This document shows, piece after piece, positions 5,086 through 5,823 of a stretch of 5,823 nucleotides of DNA; positions within the stretch are counted from its first letter, which is position 1; each line of letters begins with the position of its first letter. Below the pieces are notes generated by a model. The model did no database searches and was not told the DNA's origin. It saw only the letters and a list, made by a program, of their open reading frames with translations. Both the position numbers and the translations under genes were made by a program. The DNA comes from Candidatus Rifleibacteriota bacterium. GTDB taxonomy: Bacteria > Riflebacteria > Ozemobacteria > Ozemobacterales > Ozemobacteraceae. The stretch lies in NCBI GenBank assembly GCA_022704885.1, contig JAKJFO010000064.1:1-5823 (forward strand), in the 5' to 3' direction.

Positions 5086-5823
5086 ATCATTTTCATCACA
5101 TTCCGGTTCTGGTCGATGCCGTCATCAAATATGCATTGCCGCAGCACGCCAGGGTTTTCGCCGACTGCACCTTCGGTCTCGGCGGACACAGCAAAGCCAT
5201 TCTCGAAAACTACCCGCAGATTGAAACTCTGATTGCCATCGATCGCGATCGCCAGATTCTCGATCATTCATGCACGGTTTACGATGATTCCCGCATTCAG
5301 CGAGTTCACGCACGCGCTTCCGAACTGCCAATGGCTCTGCGACAGCTGCATCTGGCTGGAGCAGACGGAATCCTGCTCGATCTCGGCGTTTCTTCCTACC
5401 AGCTCGAAGCGCCGGAGCGCGGCTTTTCCTTTACAAAACCGGGACCGCTCGATATGCGCATGGACAAAGAGAACCAGACCAGTGCAGAAGACCTGGTAAA
5501 CAGCCTTGAACGCAATGAGCTCATCAAAATCTTTCGCGACTATGGCGAAGAAAAGTTCAGCCCGCGCATCGCAGATGCCATAGTTCGCAACCGCCAGAGT
5601 AATCGGATAACCCGCACTGATCAGCTGGCAGCCATTATCGCCGGGGCGGTGCCCGCCGCCAGCCGCCGCGAAAGCCACATTCACCCGGCAACTCGTGTAT
5701 TCCAGGCAATTCGAATAGCCGTCAACAAAGAGCTCGAAGAACTCGAAGCCTTTCTGGCAGTCGCTCTCGGCTGCCTTAGACCAGGTGGGCATCTGAGCAT
5801 CATTTCATTTCATTCGCTCGAAG
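5082..5823 (+). CDS. rsmH: 16S rRNA (cytosine1402-N4)-methyltransferase, partial at its C-terminus
   Basis: RsmH (MraW) uses S-adenosylmethionine to methylate N4 of C1402 in the ribosomal P site. The visible 247 residues cover most of the usual length of about 310. Motifs seen in order: HIPVL near residues 6-10; SAM-binding DCTFGLGGHS at 28-37; AIDRD at 52-56; LLDLGVSS at 98-105 followed by ERGFSF and DMRMD at 124-128; YGEEKFSPRIA at 154-164; HPATRVFQAIRIAVNKEL at 201-218; and SFHSLE at the window edge. All expected landmarks are present and intact. The ATG at 5082 overlaps the ftsL stop as ATGA, so translational coupling is likely; TGGAA lies 9 bases upstream. An in-frame ATG at 5067 would add five residues and cannot be excluded. 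Its position after ftsL, not before it, is unusual. Confidence 0.96.
   Translation, partial: MNHFHHIPVLVDAVIKYALPQHARVFADCTFGLGGHSKAILENYPQIETLIAIDRDRQILDHSCTVYDDSRIQRVHARASELPMALRQLHLAGADGILLDLGVSSYQLEAPERGFSFTKPGPLDMRMDKENQTSAEDLVNSLERNELIKIFRDYGEEKFSPRIADAIVRNRQSNRITRTDQLAAIIAGAVPAASRRESHIHPATRVFQAIRIAVNKELEELEAFLAVALGCLRPGGHLSIISFHSLE

Noticed and set aside
5268..5792. Minus-strand open frame of 174 codons
   Set aside because: It lies opposite rsmH, whose conserved motifs are all intact on the plus strand, and it has no recognisable features of its own.

Overview
The window carries five protein-coding genes in two divergent blocks. Two genes read leftward (1-1745) and three read rightward (1926-5823). 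The outermost gene on each side is cut by the window edge. The organism is a bacterium with roughly even base composition and dense coding. At least three of the five genes appear to start at TTG or GTG, and Shine-Dalgarno sites are clear in front of three genes. The promoters look like ordinary housekeeping sigma70 sites. Nothing fixes the phylum: a clostripain-family protease, a long HEAT-repeat protein and a division cluster in an unusual order would fit an uncultured or deep lineage, but this is only a guess.

Left block (minus strand): a small basic-tailed protein with a Tudor-like domain resembling the C-terminus of UvrD/PcrA helicases (1491-1745) is read first. A strong intrinsic terminator follows at about 1442-1469. 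After it comes a long HEAT-repeat protein (1-1410) that starts at TTG and runs off the left edge with at least 470 residues and about 14 repeat units. The 120-base gap at 1746-1865 holds the likely promoter of the Tudor-like gene; a promoter with perfect -35 and -10 boxes for the rightward protease gene begins just beyond it.

Right block (plus strand): a secreted peptidase of family C11 (clostripain-like, 1926-4589) has an 887-residue architecture. It consists of signal peptide, caspase-like catalytic domain with His147/Cys221, calcium-loop-like segment plus beta-sandwich, glutamine-amidotransferase-like domain and a charged helical tail. Its longest reading frame begins at a TTG that is really the -35 box of its own promoter. 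The likely true start is GTG 1926, directly after a GGAGGA ribosome binding site and immediately before the signal peptide.

After a 112-base gap comes the start of a cell-division/wall cluster: an FtsL-like single-pass membrane protein (4702-5085) overlapping by four bases (ATGA) with rsmH, the 16S rRNA m4C1402 methyltransferase (5082 to the right edge, about 247 residues seen). The order ftsL then rsmH is the reverse of the usual mraZ-rsmH-ftsL-ftsI arrangement, and no mraZ is present upstream. I see no CRISPR array, insertion sequence, tRNA or rRNA. The window is mostly ordinary chromosome. The parts most worth a second look are the promoter/start conflict, the swapped division genes, the protease architecture and the small Tudor-like protein.
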